A stretch of 64,000 nt of DNA from Adiantum capillus-veneris (GCA_014529385.2 CM043959.1:58568753-58632752), one strand, 5' to 3'; positions 23,902 to 35,790 are shown, counted from the stretch's first letter. Made by a program: numbers and translations. Notes: generated by a model from the sequence alone, not told the origin.

Positions 23902-25093
23902 TAGATTATGACAAAGGATGACATGCATGAGAGCACTTTCCAGAAACCCAATCATGCAGAGAAAAAGATTCATCAACAACATGAAACCAAACGAATGAAA
24001 CAAAGGCCCATGTCTTCTTGGCAAGAGGGCAAGTAATGAAACAATTTTTTTTGTCTTCTCTAAAAGTGCGACAAAAGAATATCTCATTGGAAAGACGGCA
24101 ACAATGCAAACACACGCTCCGTCCATAGAGTACCTAAGAAACACCTTTCCCTTATAAGGAAGTTCAGCGTGCCAGTTTTGAAACAATATATCTGTGCACT
24201 GGGCAATAGATTTCTTAAGCCACCAAGCCTTGTTGGCCTTGTCAGCCACCTAATGCTTTCATCCACTAAGAGAGTGGATGAACACATGATTCACAAAACT
24301 ATTAGTAATGAGTTTTTTTGTTTGAATTTCCAATCTTGCCAAGGTTGATGAACAAGTGAGGTAGGGAGCACATGAAAAGAAGAAAAGCAATGCAAAATCA
24401 CTCCCAAATACCTAAATATCCACGAGGGATATAATATCGATGCCACACTCTATGAAAAGAGAGAAGCAGTCATTCATTGTGGCAACATAGTATCAAAGAG
24501 GGAACAATATCAAGCCTTGCTATAAGGTTGAATTGTCAATGAAGGTGCTCTATGCTAGGTCAAATAGTAATTCCATAGGCGGTACACACCTCAGATTGTA
24601 GAGTTTGTTTTGCCTCTTGATAATGGGTGGCTTCTAATGAGCAAGCTTCAATACCTCTTTTCATGAAAGCACCAAGCACGTGAGAAAAGAGGACTACTAG
24701 CTAATTTGCATTTAGAATATGCCACCATGGTGCCTTAATCAAAGTCTTGTTGTGTGGGAGACCTATCTGGTATAAGAAAAAATTTGCAATGGAAACCCAT
24801 GGCTGCATGGAATTAACACACATATTTTGAAGAAGGCTCCAACTCTTGGCTATCATATGTGTCCATATATCCCAAACTGTTGCCCCACCCATCCTTTTAG
24901 GAGTGGATAAGTGCTCTAATGAGACCCAAACATCCATGACTTGAGGTTATTTTTCTTCCAATAGATGGGTTGAGTGATTCTCAAAATTGCTTCAGAATTC
25001 CAAGGTAGCAAAGGCATGAAATACAAAAGTATAGTAAGTATGATTGCTTGAGCTACTTTTAACCACACATGAAAAGGCCATGCCTATGATTTC
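23902..25093 (-). pseudogene. LINE-type retrotransposon 3' ORF2 fragment
   Basis: Minus-strand frames contain the C-terminal part of a plant LINE RT protein: STPKRMGGATVWDIWTHMI followed by AKSWSLLQNM (24,700-24,900), then W(H)AELPYKGKVFLRYSMDG and a zf-RVT type block with CLHCCRLSNEIFF and CFITCPLAKKTWAF (23,906-24,115). Frames are interrupted by shifts. The RT catalytic domain is absent. Copia sequence begins at 25,094, so the LINE may have been split by the copia insertion or simply truncated. Confidence 0.75.
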
Positions 25094-25439
25094 TGTTGGA
25101 AATAGGGGTGCAGGGAAACACACACAGCTTGGAGAAGATGAAGAATCTCAAGGCACGCAACAGAGAGTATGTATTGCTTTTTTAGTGCACAATGAAAGAT
25201 TAGTTAGCCCTAGAGTGATGGGCATATATACAATGCACGGGGGTAAAAACCTCCTGGTGAGGGAAAAAATGCCTCGATGGTCCTAAGTGTGTTCACACAC
25301 ATCACTACCACATATGTATGGAAACAAATTGCCCCTAGGAGTGATCCTATGAACAAGAGCTGGCACATAGAGTAAAGGGAAGTGCCATGGCTTGAGGACA
25401 TGCTTAGTCCACAAAGGGGAGTAAGTCCAAAGCTTTGCG

Positions 25440-26978
25440 AAAAGCTTCGAACTTCTCATGAGACAAGGCCTTTGTGAAAAGATATGCAAGGTTGTCCTGT
25501 GTTGGGACCTACACCAAGCTGATCTTTCCAGCTGAGAGTCTCTCCTTGACATAGTGATAATGCACCTCAATGTGCTTTGTGTGAGCATGAAAAACTTGGT
25601 TCCTCGAAACTGCCAATGCACTGAAAAACTTGGTTCCTTGGAACTGCCAATGCGCTCTGACTACCAGTGCAGATGATGTTGGCAGTGCCCTTTCCAACAC
25701 CCAAATCAGCCATAAGGTATCTGAGCCATACACACCCAATCGTAGCTATGAAGAGTGCCTTGTACTTAGCCTCACAACTAGAAGTGGCCACAGTAGGTTG
25801 CCTCTTGCTCAACCATGATATGCATGAACTACCGAGCATGAAACAAAAACCACTCATGGACACTTGTGTGTCATAACAACCAGCCCAATATGAGTCCAAA
25901 AAAACATGTAAATCTGGCGGCAATGATCCCCGCTTGGGATAAAACAACCCAAAGTGTAAAGTGCCAATCAAGTAGCAAAATATTCCTTTAATAGCCTATC
26001 AATGCTTAGACCCTGGGCTATACATAAATTTGTTGACCTATGAGACTGCAAACTGAATATATGGCCACACATTGCATTCATGAGAATAAGGCATCCAACA
26101 ACAATTTGGTAAACAGTGACATCGGCAGGATCACCAGCATCATGAAGACTCAAGTTTAAATCTATTTCCGTGGGAGTGGAAATAGGCTTGCAGTCCTTAA
26201 GTCCAAACTTACATAGCAATATCTCTATGTAGCGTGCTTAACACAAGGCAATGCCACCATCACATTGCTTAAATTGTATGTCCAAGTAATGATGCAATAG
26301 CCCCAAATATTTCATCTTGGAAATAGCATTCAAATCAGCTTTAAATTCAGCAATATGTGTCTCATTTGGACCAATGATCAACAAATTATCAACATAAAGA
26401 ACGACGATGAGAAGTACATCACACCTCATGCTTTACATACAAAGTGCTTTCTGTTGGATTGTTACAAAAACCTCATTTGACCAAATGAGTGTCAGCTTTC
26501 TCATACGAAGCATGAGGAGACTAATTCAACCCATACAAAGCTTTCTTACATTTTCACACTTTATCTTCTTATCCTTTCTTGACAAAATCGCAAGGCTGTG
26601 TTAAACTTCCTCAAATATGTCACCATTCAAAAAAGCAGTAACAATGTCTGATTGATGTACATCCCATCCAAGATGAGCTTCCAATGCACATAGAAAATGC
26701 ATAGTAGTCATACGACAAGTGAGAGCAAAAGTAACTTCATAATCTATGCCTTTCTGATGTGCATAACCTTTTGCAACAACTCGAGCCTTATAGCGGTCAA
26801 TCTCACAATCCAGCTTATGTTTCAACTTGTAAACCCACTTTGTACCAATGGCCTTTTTGCCAGGAGGCAAACCACATAAAGTTGATGTGTCATTTTCTAT
26901 AAGTGCATCATATTCTGATTGCATGGTAGCCATCCAATTTTCTAAATCCTGTGCTTCATAAAAAAGATAGAGGTTCAT
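25440..26978 (-). pseudogene. Copia reverse transcriptase and RNase H, broken
   Basis: From right to left on the minus strand are the RT start (WMATMQSEYDALIENDT, GTKWVYKLKHKLD, RYKARVVAKGYAHQKGIDY), the palm box (LLIVVLYVDNLLIIG) and CKPISTPTEIDLNLSLHD. Next come RNase H blocks (WLSKRQPTVATSSCEAKYKA) and HTKHIEVHYHYVKERL with NLAYLFTKALSHEKFEAFRK. The YVDD catalytic box is YVDN, which loses a metal-binding aspartate. Several frameshifts divide it into short ORFs. A 34-bp tandem duplication at 25,589-25,656 also breaks RNase H. Confidence 0.88.
25589..25656. repeat. 34-bp tandem duplication in copia RNase H
   Basis: Two copies begin GAAAAACTTGGTTCCT at 25,589 and 25,623 and differ at three or four positions. 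As 34 is not a multiple of three the duplication shifts the RNase H frame. Confidence 0.9.
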
Positions 26979-27248
26979 CTACATCACATAGACTAGAAAC
27001 AACCAAAGCATAACAATTTGATGCAAAAGATGCATGGCAAGAACCTGAACGATTATGAATAGACAAAGGCACATCCAATATTCTATCACACAAAGTATGC
27101 ACCATGCATTTTGGCATACCTCTAGCCTGCTCATTCTCAGCCCTTTCCACATCAAGTACATCATGTACATCTGCATCAGTAATAGGCTGATCTGTAACAT
27201 TTTCAAAAACCCCCCATAGGCTGTACATTGCCTCATTTGAATTTACAT

Positions 27249-27870
27249 TCAAGTTTCCACCACTGAAAAGAGGCAACAAATGTCATGTGAGCTTACATTA
27301 CTGCCTCTAGTACATGGCAACAAGGACTGAATAGAATCTTCCACAAACACAACATGCTGTGAAACCAAGATACGCTTTGTTTGCAAATGGTACAACCTAT
27401 AACCTTTTCTTTCAGTACTATAACCAACAAAAATGAATTTGACAGCCCTATCATCCAAATTTCTAGGCCACGTTTGTGGAATTAAAGCATAAGATATACA
27501 ACCAAAAATGCGCATGTGATCAATAGATGGATTTTGTAGGACACTTGCTAAGCACACATGATAGCCTCAAGCCAAAATAATGTGGAAAAGCTTGACTTTT
27601 GACCATACATTGTTCCATTTTTGTAAGCAACCTGTTTCTCCTTTCAGCAACACCATTTTTCTGAGGTGTATACAACATGTACATTGGTGTTTTATCCCAC
27701 GACTAGCTAGCAAATGCATTAAATTCATGAGACATATACTCCCCACTTTGTTCTGAACGGAGGGTGTCCATAGTACATTTAGAGACATTGAAGCACTTAA
27801 GGCCTACCATCTCATCTATTTGATGACAAAGGGAGACGGGAACTTGGCTCTTACATTTGGCCATGGCTAT
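27249..27870 (-). pseudogene. Copia integrase fragment
   Basis: Recognisable blocks are LRSEQSGEYMSHEFN, TPQKNGVAERRNR and, toward the C-terminus, MRIFGCISYALIPQTWPRNL with VKFIFVGYSTERKGYRLYH. In copia integrase the first block normally reads LRSDNGGEY, so the catalytic Asp is replaced by Glu here. The N-terminal zinc domain is missing and a frame change separates the core from the C-terminal GKGY-like region. Confidence 0.85.
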
Positions 27871-27880
27871 TGATAGCCTT

Positions 27881-30093
27881 GGAGCTACTAGTGGATATTA
27901 AGACAAGAGCTTTGAAGCAAGTCTCTCTTATGCAAAAGAGTGTAGGGAACTATCACAACAGCACTCAAAGTCCTTCCATGCACGGTTCATAACATGGTAA
28001 TGTTATAGTCACAAGCAAGAGGTGGAGGGAGCAACACAAGAAGAGGATCTTGGGCAGAGCAAGGCCTATTTCAGCCATGTAGCACTCATGAATAGGGAGA
28101 GAATGAGCAGGAGAAAGGTGGGAGCGTAGTAGCACATGGCTAGGTGTGTGGAGCTTTCCATGCAAGAGAGGAGAAAGAAGAAAAGAGGGAAGGGGTTGCA
28201 TACGAGGGCTTGTAGAAGAGAAGTCAGAGGGCTGTTGATGGCTTGAATTTGGTGCAACACTTGGAAAGTGGTGGCGTCAGCAAGCAAAAGCGGATGCAAA
28301 AAGAATTAGAACTTGGAGATGGATTGTAGGTGCCGTGGTGCTGAGAGAGGGCAATGAGTTTGTTGCCAGTGGATGGGTTCGTTGCACAAAAATAGATTTG
28401 TGTGGTTCTCTTGTAACTAGCTAGTGTGAGTGAATGAGGATCAATAGCTTTCAATGAAGCTTCCACATTTCCTTGGCCATGTGTTGGATTTCATGGCACA
28501 AATAGACTTTAGTATTAATTTCCTTCCAAGTTGCTTTCAACACCTTCTCCAATTTTGGTGTAGGATGAAAACAACCTGCCTTCTTTAGATCCAAGGATTG
28601 ATGCCTTCTAGGTCAGATCTCCATGAGGATGGTGGTGCACTTAATGCCGAGCCCCGAATAGGATGATGCTAATGCAAGAGGCTTGATGATAATGATGGAT
28701 GCAAATATGTCCTAACTGGATCTAAGCTAAAAATGAGATTAGCCTATGACAAGCTTCCCATCATGCTTCCCACATGATGGGAAGCATGTATGCTTGCATG
28801 TATGCTTTAGCATGGATCAATGTTGGTTGAATTCATGGGGCTTGAGCATAGTATACACTAATCCCAACTTAATCAATGAGTAGACTCAATGTGAACAGTA
28901 AGCAGACAATGCTTTAGATGAAAATGGACGAGATACATAGTGCTTTTATAGCCCAAAGCCATGCTTCTAAAAAGATAGCGATAACGAAACTTTTTATAAT
29001 GCAATCTTTGGACTTCATTTAATGAAGTCTTCATAAGTCATGGATGTATGTTATGCATGCATGTATGCCTCATATATTATGTGTCATAGGGATGGTACCC
29101 ATGAGAAGGTTTACCCTAAATTTTTTTTGGTGTTTCCTCATTGAAGAAAGGATCATAAGAAAAAGTATTCATGGATGTATGGATCGATGAAGGAGAAATC
29201 TATGGCTACAATCATTCGTTATATTGGGACGATATTGCCTCTCCTCTCAAAGACAATCACTTTTGGAAACAAATAGAGATCGGATGGTCCTTGACACTAA
29301 GGGATGAGAGAGAAAAGGGTGCGATCCACTTTTTTAGGATAATCATATGTGACCCTAGAGTGACTACAAAAATATTAAATATAGTTGTTAATAATAGAAG
29401 TGCCTATTGTAAGGGAGCTTAAGGGTATGGTTGGTTTTGAGCTTCAAGAAAGCTATGGTTTTAAAAGCCTATACATCTGTAGAATAAAGGAATATCTTCA
29501 TTGAACCTTGGAGTCGATAAATTAAAGTGCATGTGGTCAAAGCCATAGATGTCCAAAGAGTACGTGCAACACACTTGCACTTCCATGTCAGCTCCATTAG
29601 ACTTGACTACCTATTAATTATAACAATTTTTTGAAACTACGCTAATTTATTTCTTTGTTCTATTACAATCTTTTCTATGTAAATTCATTCCCTATCAAGA
29701 AGGATTGCAAAGTATCCATTAAAAACATTATTTTTACCTATAGTATAGGAGCTTGAGGATGATTAAGAAACATGAAAGTGTTAGTCTTGAGTGGAAGATT
29801 GATTATGATTTTACTCCTCAATAGCATATACATTCTAGCAAATCTCTATGCCAAGGGTTAGTAGGATATACACCAAGAAGTTGAGCTCTTTGTGGATGTG
29901 TTTAGGACTTGATTGTTGCTTGATGAGGATAAATTCTCTTCTCTCACATATTTTTTGAAGATCATGCTTCCCAATGCAAAGGTAGGAGATGGTGTGGTAT
30001 ATATTATATTAAGGGAACCCCAAAGTGTAACAGGGCTAAAGTGTCACTTGGAGAGTATAGGCAGTTGCAGTTGGTCTTAGGTTTTCGCTGGGT
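27881..30093. other. Unassigned DNA between copia and gypsy remnants
   Basis: Short minus-strand frames at 27,965-28,466 and a plus-strand frame of 83 codons at 29,171-29,422 (containing NHSLYWDDIASPLKDNHFWK) show no known motif. Around 28,754-28,784 a 12-bp perfect inverted repeat, CTTCCCATCATG with a 7-base loop, could form a hairpin. Nothing else stands out. Confidence 0.4.
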
Positions 30094-30487
30094 CAACCAT
30101 GCAATAAAACATAGCAAACACATGGAGTGGTGATCTAGTAGACACTGTGGCCAGTTCACCACCACCACAATTTAGAGATAGATGTAGCTATATTGTTAGG
30201 GGTATTTTGTTAGTTATTGGTTGCTCTTTATGGTTGTATATATGCTTAGTTGGTTCTAGTCATTGGGGGCATCATACTTTCTATGAGTCTCGACCATGCA
30301 ATGAAACGTAGCAGACACATGGAGTGGTGGTCTAGTAGACACCACGGCCAATTCACCAACACCACAATTCAGAGATAGATGTAGCTAAACTCTTAGGAGT
30401 ATTTTGTTAATTATTGGTTGTTCTTTATGGTTATATATATGCTTAGTTGGTTCTAGTCATTGGGGGCATCATACTTTCTATGAGTCT
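30094..30487. repeat. 197-bp tandem duplication
   Basis: Two copies start at about 30,094 and 30,291, aligned on ACCATGCAAT(A/G)AAAC. They share ACACATGGAGTGGTG, TCTAGTAGACAC, AGAGATAGATGTAGCTA and ATATGCTTAGTTGGTTCTAG blocks. Identity is about 90 percent by eye. The unit sits upstream of a gypsy leader and may belong to its LTR. Confidence 0.88.
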
Positions 30488-31217
30488 AGAGTCTTGTGTC
30501 GTGTGTTTAGTCTAACACCACACATCTGCACTCTCCCTACATAGTTGGAGTCTCAACATCCCCAGTGTACCTATGAGTCTTGGGATTGGAGATAAGTGTG
30601 GTTCCAACCAAAGTCTATACCTGTGAGTCTTAGGATTGGAACTAGTGTGTTGCCAGTTAGAGTCTGTAATGGTTCCATGAGTTTGGATTCTACTATTGTG
30701 TCTTTTGAGTTTGCTTGCTCCATTGCTCTACAGTGTTTTCATTCTGTCGGAGCGAGGCTTCTTGCACATTGCATTGAGGAGTACCCACAGTAGTAGATAC
30801 CACAACACACTTTTCCTGCTATAGGTGCTCTTATTTTTGGCATGCCTGGTGGGACTCAACTAGAGTCTCACTCCGCTAAGCGTGCATGGTCGATAAGCTA
30901 GCTGGTTTAGTCTCTTGCTTAGCCTACCCCATTATTCTAGACTCATGTGTTCTGGCCTATTTTGGTCCACCTTTGCCTTTGTTTGGCATGGTCTAGCTGG
31001 TCTTCATCTTGTCCAACTTGTTCTAGCTGTCTAATCTCTTCCCCATGTCTAGCTGGGGTGGTCTAGTCAAGTCTAGTCTAGTGGGTCTAGACTATCTAGC
31101 AAGTTCAAGGGTCTATGTCCATATCTTAGGTGGGTTTGTTGCTACTACATGACACATACAAGGTAGTCTAAAGATCAACAAAGCCCACTACAAAGCCATC
31201 TGTAGTACCACCACAAA
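30488..31217 (+). other. Probable gypsy LTR end and leader
   Basis: The sequence TTTTTGGCATGCCTGGTGGGAC at about 30,834-30,855 resembles the primer-site region that follows the 5' LTR in several plant gypsy lineages. A CT- and TCTAGC-rich leader follows to the gag frame. The LTR limits themselves could not be fixed. Confidence 0.45.
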
Positions 31218-32570
31218 GTGCGCCAGCCTTTCTTGCCGAGTAGAAGTCCTCCAACACCACACCTTCTACCCTCTCAAGCATCTCCCTCAACTAGATTCTC
31301 ACCAGCCCTCTCACCTTCCCAAATATACTTTCCACAAACTATGTTACAACAAGCTCCTGAGCATGCAACAATGGAGGAGCTGACAAGCATACTGACCAAG
31401 GTGAATGTAAAGTTTTTGACTTTTAGGGGACTCTCCACAAATGATGTAGATGACCATGCTAGGAGATTTGTATCCCATTGTAGAGGTTGTGGCCTCAATA
31501 GAGAAGATGCCTACCTAGTGCTCTTCTTGTCAACCTTGGATGGCTTAGCATATAAATGGTATAGCTAGTTTGTTGAGAACCACTTTACAACTTGGGCAAC
31601 TCTAAGGCAATAATTTTGTGAAGCTTTTAGACAGGTTGATTTCAAGAGAAAGTCTTGGATAATTTGGTAAACTTGGTGCTCCAACTGATGAGACACTTTG
31701 TAGAACTCATGATTGACAAGACCAAAGTATTTGGTTGCCAAGCTTTCTGAGAAACCATGAGAATTCATGGTCAAGAAGTGGATGGAGAAGGCTTTGCCCA
31801 AGACATCTCAATAGAAGTTACGAGAGACTCTCTAACTTAAAGTAACTTTGAAGGATTTTTTTTCTTCCGCTACTAGGATAGAATGAGCAAGGAAGCTATT
31901 CAAGGACCCCGCATAGGTAGAGACCGTCTCAGCGCTTATGGAAAGTGCCTCTAATCCCTTTATTTTGATACGTAGGGAACTCGAAGTAGTGAAATTACAA
32001 CAAGCTCTTCAAGAGGAGAGGTCCTTCTTTCTTCAACAGAAGATGTCTCCACATCAAGAATCTTTGGAATAGATAAAGAGGGAGATGAAGGAGTTGCTAA
32101 CACTCTGGAAACCCCTTAGAGATTCTACATGTCATCATCCAGGCTCAGGGGGTGCACTATGTAATCATGTTAATGTATAACGTGAGTTCGAAAGGAGGGG
32201 TTCACCGAGATACATTAAAATAAGGGGTTTTTATATTCAAATTTGGAAAAATTTCCTCAAATAAGGGGTCATTTTATTCATTCGAACATGTTAAAAGAGG
32301 GGTTTTTTTAATACCCCCCGAATGCACGTTTAGTATATGGGGGTACTGAACGGTGAACCCCCCTGAGCATCCAGGTCCATGTAGCATGAGCAAAATCCAC
32401 CTTGCCCCCCAATTTCCCCATCAAATAGGCCCATTTTGTGCTGTCAATGCAGGAAATATGGGCACTACCAAAGCAAATGTCCATTACAAGAAGGGTCTAC
32501 TCCTTGCCAACATTGCCACTGAGGCTAAGGATCACTAGTGTAAGGAGTGTCCAAAACAATGTGCATCCAC
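31218..32570 (+). pseudogene. Ty3/gypsy Gag, broken and interrupted by a MITE
   Basis: The first frame (31,218-31,568) ends in a capsid-like block: EELTSILTKVNVKFLTFRG, DDHARRFVSHCRGCG, LFLSTLDGLAYKWYS. This is the retrotrans-gag fold typical of gypsy, continued after a TAG by FVENHFTTWATLRQ and FCEAFRQVDFKRKSW. Stops then accumulate. A CCHC zinc knuckle, C-X2-C-X4-H-X4-C with RKYGHYQSKC, is encoded at 32,439-32,480, just after the 224-bp MITE. The order Gag, knuckle, protease is preserved in the plus orientation. Confidence 0.82.
32144..32367. mobile_element. 224-bp MITE with 8-bp target duplication (family member 1)
   Basis: The element starts CTCAGGGGGTGCACTATG and ends in the reverse complement of CTCAGGGGGGTTCACCG, giving a short terminal inverted repeat. 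It is flanked by perfect direct repeats CATCCAGG at 32,136-32,143 and 32,368-32,375. An 8-bp duplication with a short TIR fits hAT-type elements. No coding capacity is present. Its left end is similar to that of the 190-bp element at 42,441-42,630 (CACTATGTAA, then a GTTC(G/A)AAGG block), so the two form a family. Confidence 0.85.
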
Positions 32571-33101
32571 ATCTTTGAGCCCAAGTTAGAGCCAACATGA
32601 ATTCACATTTTCCAAGATCAATTTGATACCAGTTAGCACCATCCCTCAACCACCACCTTCCACCCATGTGGTTGCCCCTCAAGACATTGGTAGAGGAGTC
32701 CACTGGTTTCCTCACTAGGGCATAGGGGGCAGCCCTTGGCTTCAATCTTCCAAAAGGTCCAACTCTTCCTTCCCCAATGGATACACCTCTCCCAACAGCT
32801 GACAATCCATCCCCTAGTGCTAAGAGAGGATCATCATCTATGCTCTCCTATATTGATGGGGCTTTCTTAGAAGTTGTTTTGCTAACCTTGAATAGATCAA
32901 GGAGCTAGAGAAGGAACTAACCCAATGCAAAAAACCTATAGCAAAAACTATCATGAAGAATACCTTTTAGCAAGTGTATCTCTATGACATGCTTTGGCTA
33001 GATACTAGTTTTGAAAGTGGCATCCTTGCAATTATTTAGTTGCTTTACCCCAAGTGAGTCGTAATGGCGGGTACCTCCCAATGTAGCCATTAGATTCCTA
33101 T

Positions 33102-33497
33102 ATGAACTCCTTCCTTAATAATCCTCTCATTGATATCAAAGCCCTCTTCTCACTATGTTTGTCTTGGGCAAAAATTCTATGGCGTGATGGTGGATCTTGC
33201 ATCAACCTGATGCCTAAGTTCACTAGGTTTGCATTAGGTCTATCGCCTACCCAACCCGACCCCTTCACAATTACATTGGCTGACCAAAGTACAATCTACC
33301 CATTGGGCATAGTGGATACGGTCCTTCCACAGCTACAAGACTTCACCTTTAGCTTGGATTTTGTTATGGGTTTTCTTTCCCATGTTGATGGTGGTTTTCC
33401 TTTACTCTCATCGGTAGACCATGGCAGGGGCAAACTAAAGTGCTACATGATTGGGGAAATTATGCCATGTGGATACATACTCCTATCTCCCCAATGA
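33102..33497 (+). pseudogene. Ty3/gypsy aspartic protease fragment
   Basis: The frame contains LWRDGGSCINLMPKF, FALGLSPTQPDPFTITLADQ and YPLGIVDTVLPQL, the retropepsin-like region of gypsy Pol with an intact DGGS active site. No reverse transcriptase follows; the element ends by about 33,600 where sequence linked to a copia LTR begins. Orientation and spacing fit the Gag at 31.2-32.6 kb as the same element. Confidence 0.8.
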
Positions 33498-33710
33498 CAC
33501 CTATTTGCCTTGCAGGGGGGATGGATCTAGTGGCGCATAGTTCTTTATCAGTGGAGTGCAACACCAAACTGGAATAGCCTACCCTAGTTGATGGAGGGTC
33601 AGAGAAGACCTACTTGAGTGGTTGGAAGCTAATGTGAGTGCATGTGTGCGCGGATGCATGCATGCAGGGAAGGGGAAGAGCACAAGAGTATGGGTGGAGC
33701 AACTTTTGGA

Positions 33711-34016
33711 ACTAGTGAGTGAGGTGCTTCTGATTCATATGTATATAATGAATAAGGGCATGCACACATGGTGGGCGGCCGATCGGACACTGGATGCCTG
33801 ACCCGTGCAAAAGGCATAGTGCCTTTACCCCAACAAGCTCCCACTTAAAGATAAGCGAGACCTACTAGTGAGTGAGGTGCTTCTGATTCATATGTATATA
33901 ATGAATAAGGGCATGCACACATGGTGGGCGGCCGATCGGACACTGGATGTCTGACCCGTGCAAAAGGCATAGTGCCTTTACCCCAACAAGCTCCCACTTA
34001 AAGATAAGCGAGACCT
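33711..34016 (-). repeat. 153-bp tandem duplication across a copia LTR start and polypurine tract
   Basis: Copies at 33,711-33,863 and 33,864-34,016 differ by one substitution by my count, so the event is recent. On the minus strand each copy contains AAGTGGGAGCT followed by TGTTGGGGTAAAGGC, a polypurine tract and LTR start closely like that of the 15-18.7 kb copia element. The LTR starts are at 33,835 and 33,988. The duplicated unit therefore spans about 125 bp of LTR plus 28 bp of adjacent internal sequence. The LTR body may continue left to about 33,630. Confidence 0.88.
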
Positions 34017-34980
34017 ACTAGCTAAACTACAAGTATATACAAGAAACTAGGTGAGAGACTCTCTCAACCTATGCCCACTGGCTCACTCTGTGGATCTACA
34101 CGCAGTCGTATCGGCTCTGGTAGTAGGTGAGTGTGCATACCCACACTAGAGTCTGCATGTAAATCTTGCAAACTACTCTATATGGTCTACAAAACTCCAC
34201 TATGCATTATGCTAGTGTCAGCCATCGCACGACTGGCAACCCCTATTGCAAATGCTCCCACTGCACTTGTTAGATCAGGCCTCAACACTAACAAGTCAAA
34301 CATGAGACGCCTGATCATTGAAAAAATTTGTGCAAACCTGGCTGTACTTGCCTCCCCTATGCTATTTGCAATCACTGCATCATCAAGACTATCTATCAAG
34401 ACTATCTATCACATATGGATCTATCAACACTGACACTAGGAAACCTACGTCCCTTTCACCCATAGGCAAAATTGTGCGTCCTGGCACCAACTCATCAGCC
34501 TCTAACATGAGCATCTCAAAGAACGCCATGTCTCTGAGTTCTGTCTGTGTCTCTTGGGAGCAAACCTGCTCTACCTCTGCCTGCACAAAGTCTTACAACA
34601 CCTGCTGTGTCTCACAAGAGCACTACCGCTCTATCTCTGTCTCTATAGAGTCTATTGGCATGTCCTACACAACTAAATGTTTTGTCTTGTGAGCATGGTG
34701 GAGATCACCTACGAAAGAGACACATCTCATCTCTTGCTCAAAGCATGCTAGAAACAAAATCAAGAATATGCCATCTTGAACCGTAGACACATGCATAGCA
34801 TATACCAGGCCGTTGCGGCCTCCTCTGGCAATCACTAATGAACCACAATGCATTTGGAAAGGCTGCTCTCTAAGGAGTATCTGACAACCAAAGTTTGTTA
34901 ACTGTCTCACTAAGATCAAGCTATGTGTCAACTGAGGAATTTAGCGCAAATGTTATAGTGTGCATGGTGCACTGTTGGGC
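34017..34980 (-). pseudogene. Copia internal fragment, pre-integrase region
   Basis: The minus frame at 34,665-34,931 reads THSLILVRQLTNFGCQILL, MHCGSLVIARGGRNGLVYA and STVQDGI, the pre-integrase region of copia Pol. A further open frame at 34,389-34,586 (QETQTELRDMAFFEMLMLEA) and another at 34,187-34,399 lie between it and the LTR but match no copia domain I know. Integrase, RT and RNase H are missing. Orientation agrees with the LTR at 33.8-34.0 kb, so this looks like a second shortened copia derivative. Confidence 0.6.
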
Positions 34981-35088
34981 AAAGACAAACAAACATCTCT
35001 TACACCCTCTATGTCAAAGATCGATTGTCATATATTGTGACAACCTCAACACCATATAGTTTCACGAAACCCAGTCTTTTATGCTAGG

Positions 35089-35277
35089 ATGAAGCACATT
35101 GAGATGCACTACCACTTCATCATAGAGTGGGTCTTAGGAGGCGACGTCAACTTGGAGTACGTGGCGAGACGGATGATCAGGTTGCACATACCTTCAGAAT
35201 GCCCTTGGAGCGACAAAGCTATGACAATTTCAAGCGATTCTTGGCATATGAGAGATTATGTTGAGCTTGAGGGGGAG
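35089..35277 (+). pseudogene. Copia RNase H C-terminal tail
   Basis: The plus frame MKHIEMHYHFIIEWVLGGDVNLEYV corresponds to the last part of copia RNase H (KHIEIHYHFIRE in many elements). It ends at a purine-rich GAGGGGGAGTG at about 35,270, the polypurine tract. Only this tail is present; it is in the opposite orientation to the neighbouring copia fragment and so comes from a separate insertion. Confidence 0.75.
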
Positions 35278-35569
35278 TGTTGAGATTTCAAGCTCAACTT
35301 GTATGACTCCTGGAGGACTACCACCGACATTCATCATAGTGGTGTGCCTTGTGGATACGCATATCTTTGCCAGTGATACTATAGCTGGACTACACCGAGT
35401 TGGTCTACCTATCGGAGTGATGACACACTTATCTACTCACCTCACTCACTAGCAGTTCATACTAGACCATTGTACTAGTTCTCCTTTTATGTTGTATTTC
35501 CCCTTATGTTTTGTGGATCTCTTATCTTCAGTTTGTGAAGAAAAATAAGTACAGTCGTTTGCCTCCATT

Positions 35570-35602
<33 letters not shown>

Positions 35603-35790
35603 TTGCAAGAGCTCAAGCTCTCTCCTTCTCTATCTCTTGACAAATTGTAGGTCATGTGAAAAAGAAAGAACATTTTGTGAGAAAACCTAGAGTAGAGAAG
35701 GAGAAGGAGGCCATGGAGGTGGATGATTGGAGCTACATGTACTCTTTTCACAACCAATTAATGCATGAAATGAAGTTGAGTCATATTTCT
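35278..35790 (+). repeat. Probable copia 3' LTR
   Basis: TGTTGAGATTTCAAGC follows the polypurine tract directly and has the expected TG start. The right limit is not clear; I place it near the end of a pyrimidine-rich stretch. No matching 5' LTR was found in the window. Confidence 0.5.
35570..35596. repeat. (GT)n microsatellite
   Basis: GT run of about 27 bp within the probable copia LTR. Confidence 0.95.

Larger units (their letters stand above)
25094..27880 (-). mobile_element. Degraded Ty1/copia element, pol portion
   Basis: The minus strand carries integrase, reverse transcriptase and RNase H in copia order, followed by about 300 bp that ends in CCAACA at 25,094 and is probably the 3' LTR. 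Gag, protease and the 5' LTR are absent to the right of about 27,880. Its numerous stops and altered catalytic residues show it is inactive. It is a different and older family than the copia element at 15-18.7 kb. Confidence 0.82.

Noticed and set aside
28754-28784. Hairpin as a transcription terminator
   Set aside because: The perfect 12-bp stem is real, but rho-independent terminators do not apply in a plant nuclear genome and no gene is nearby.
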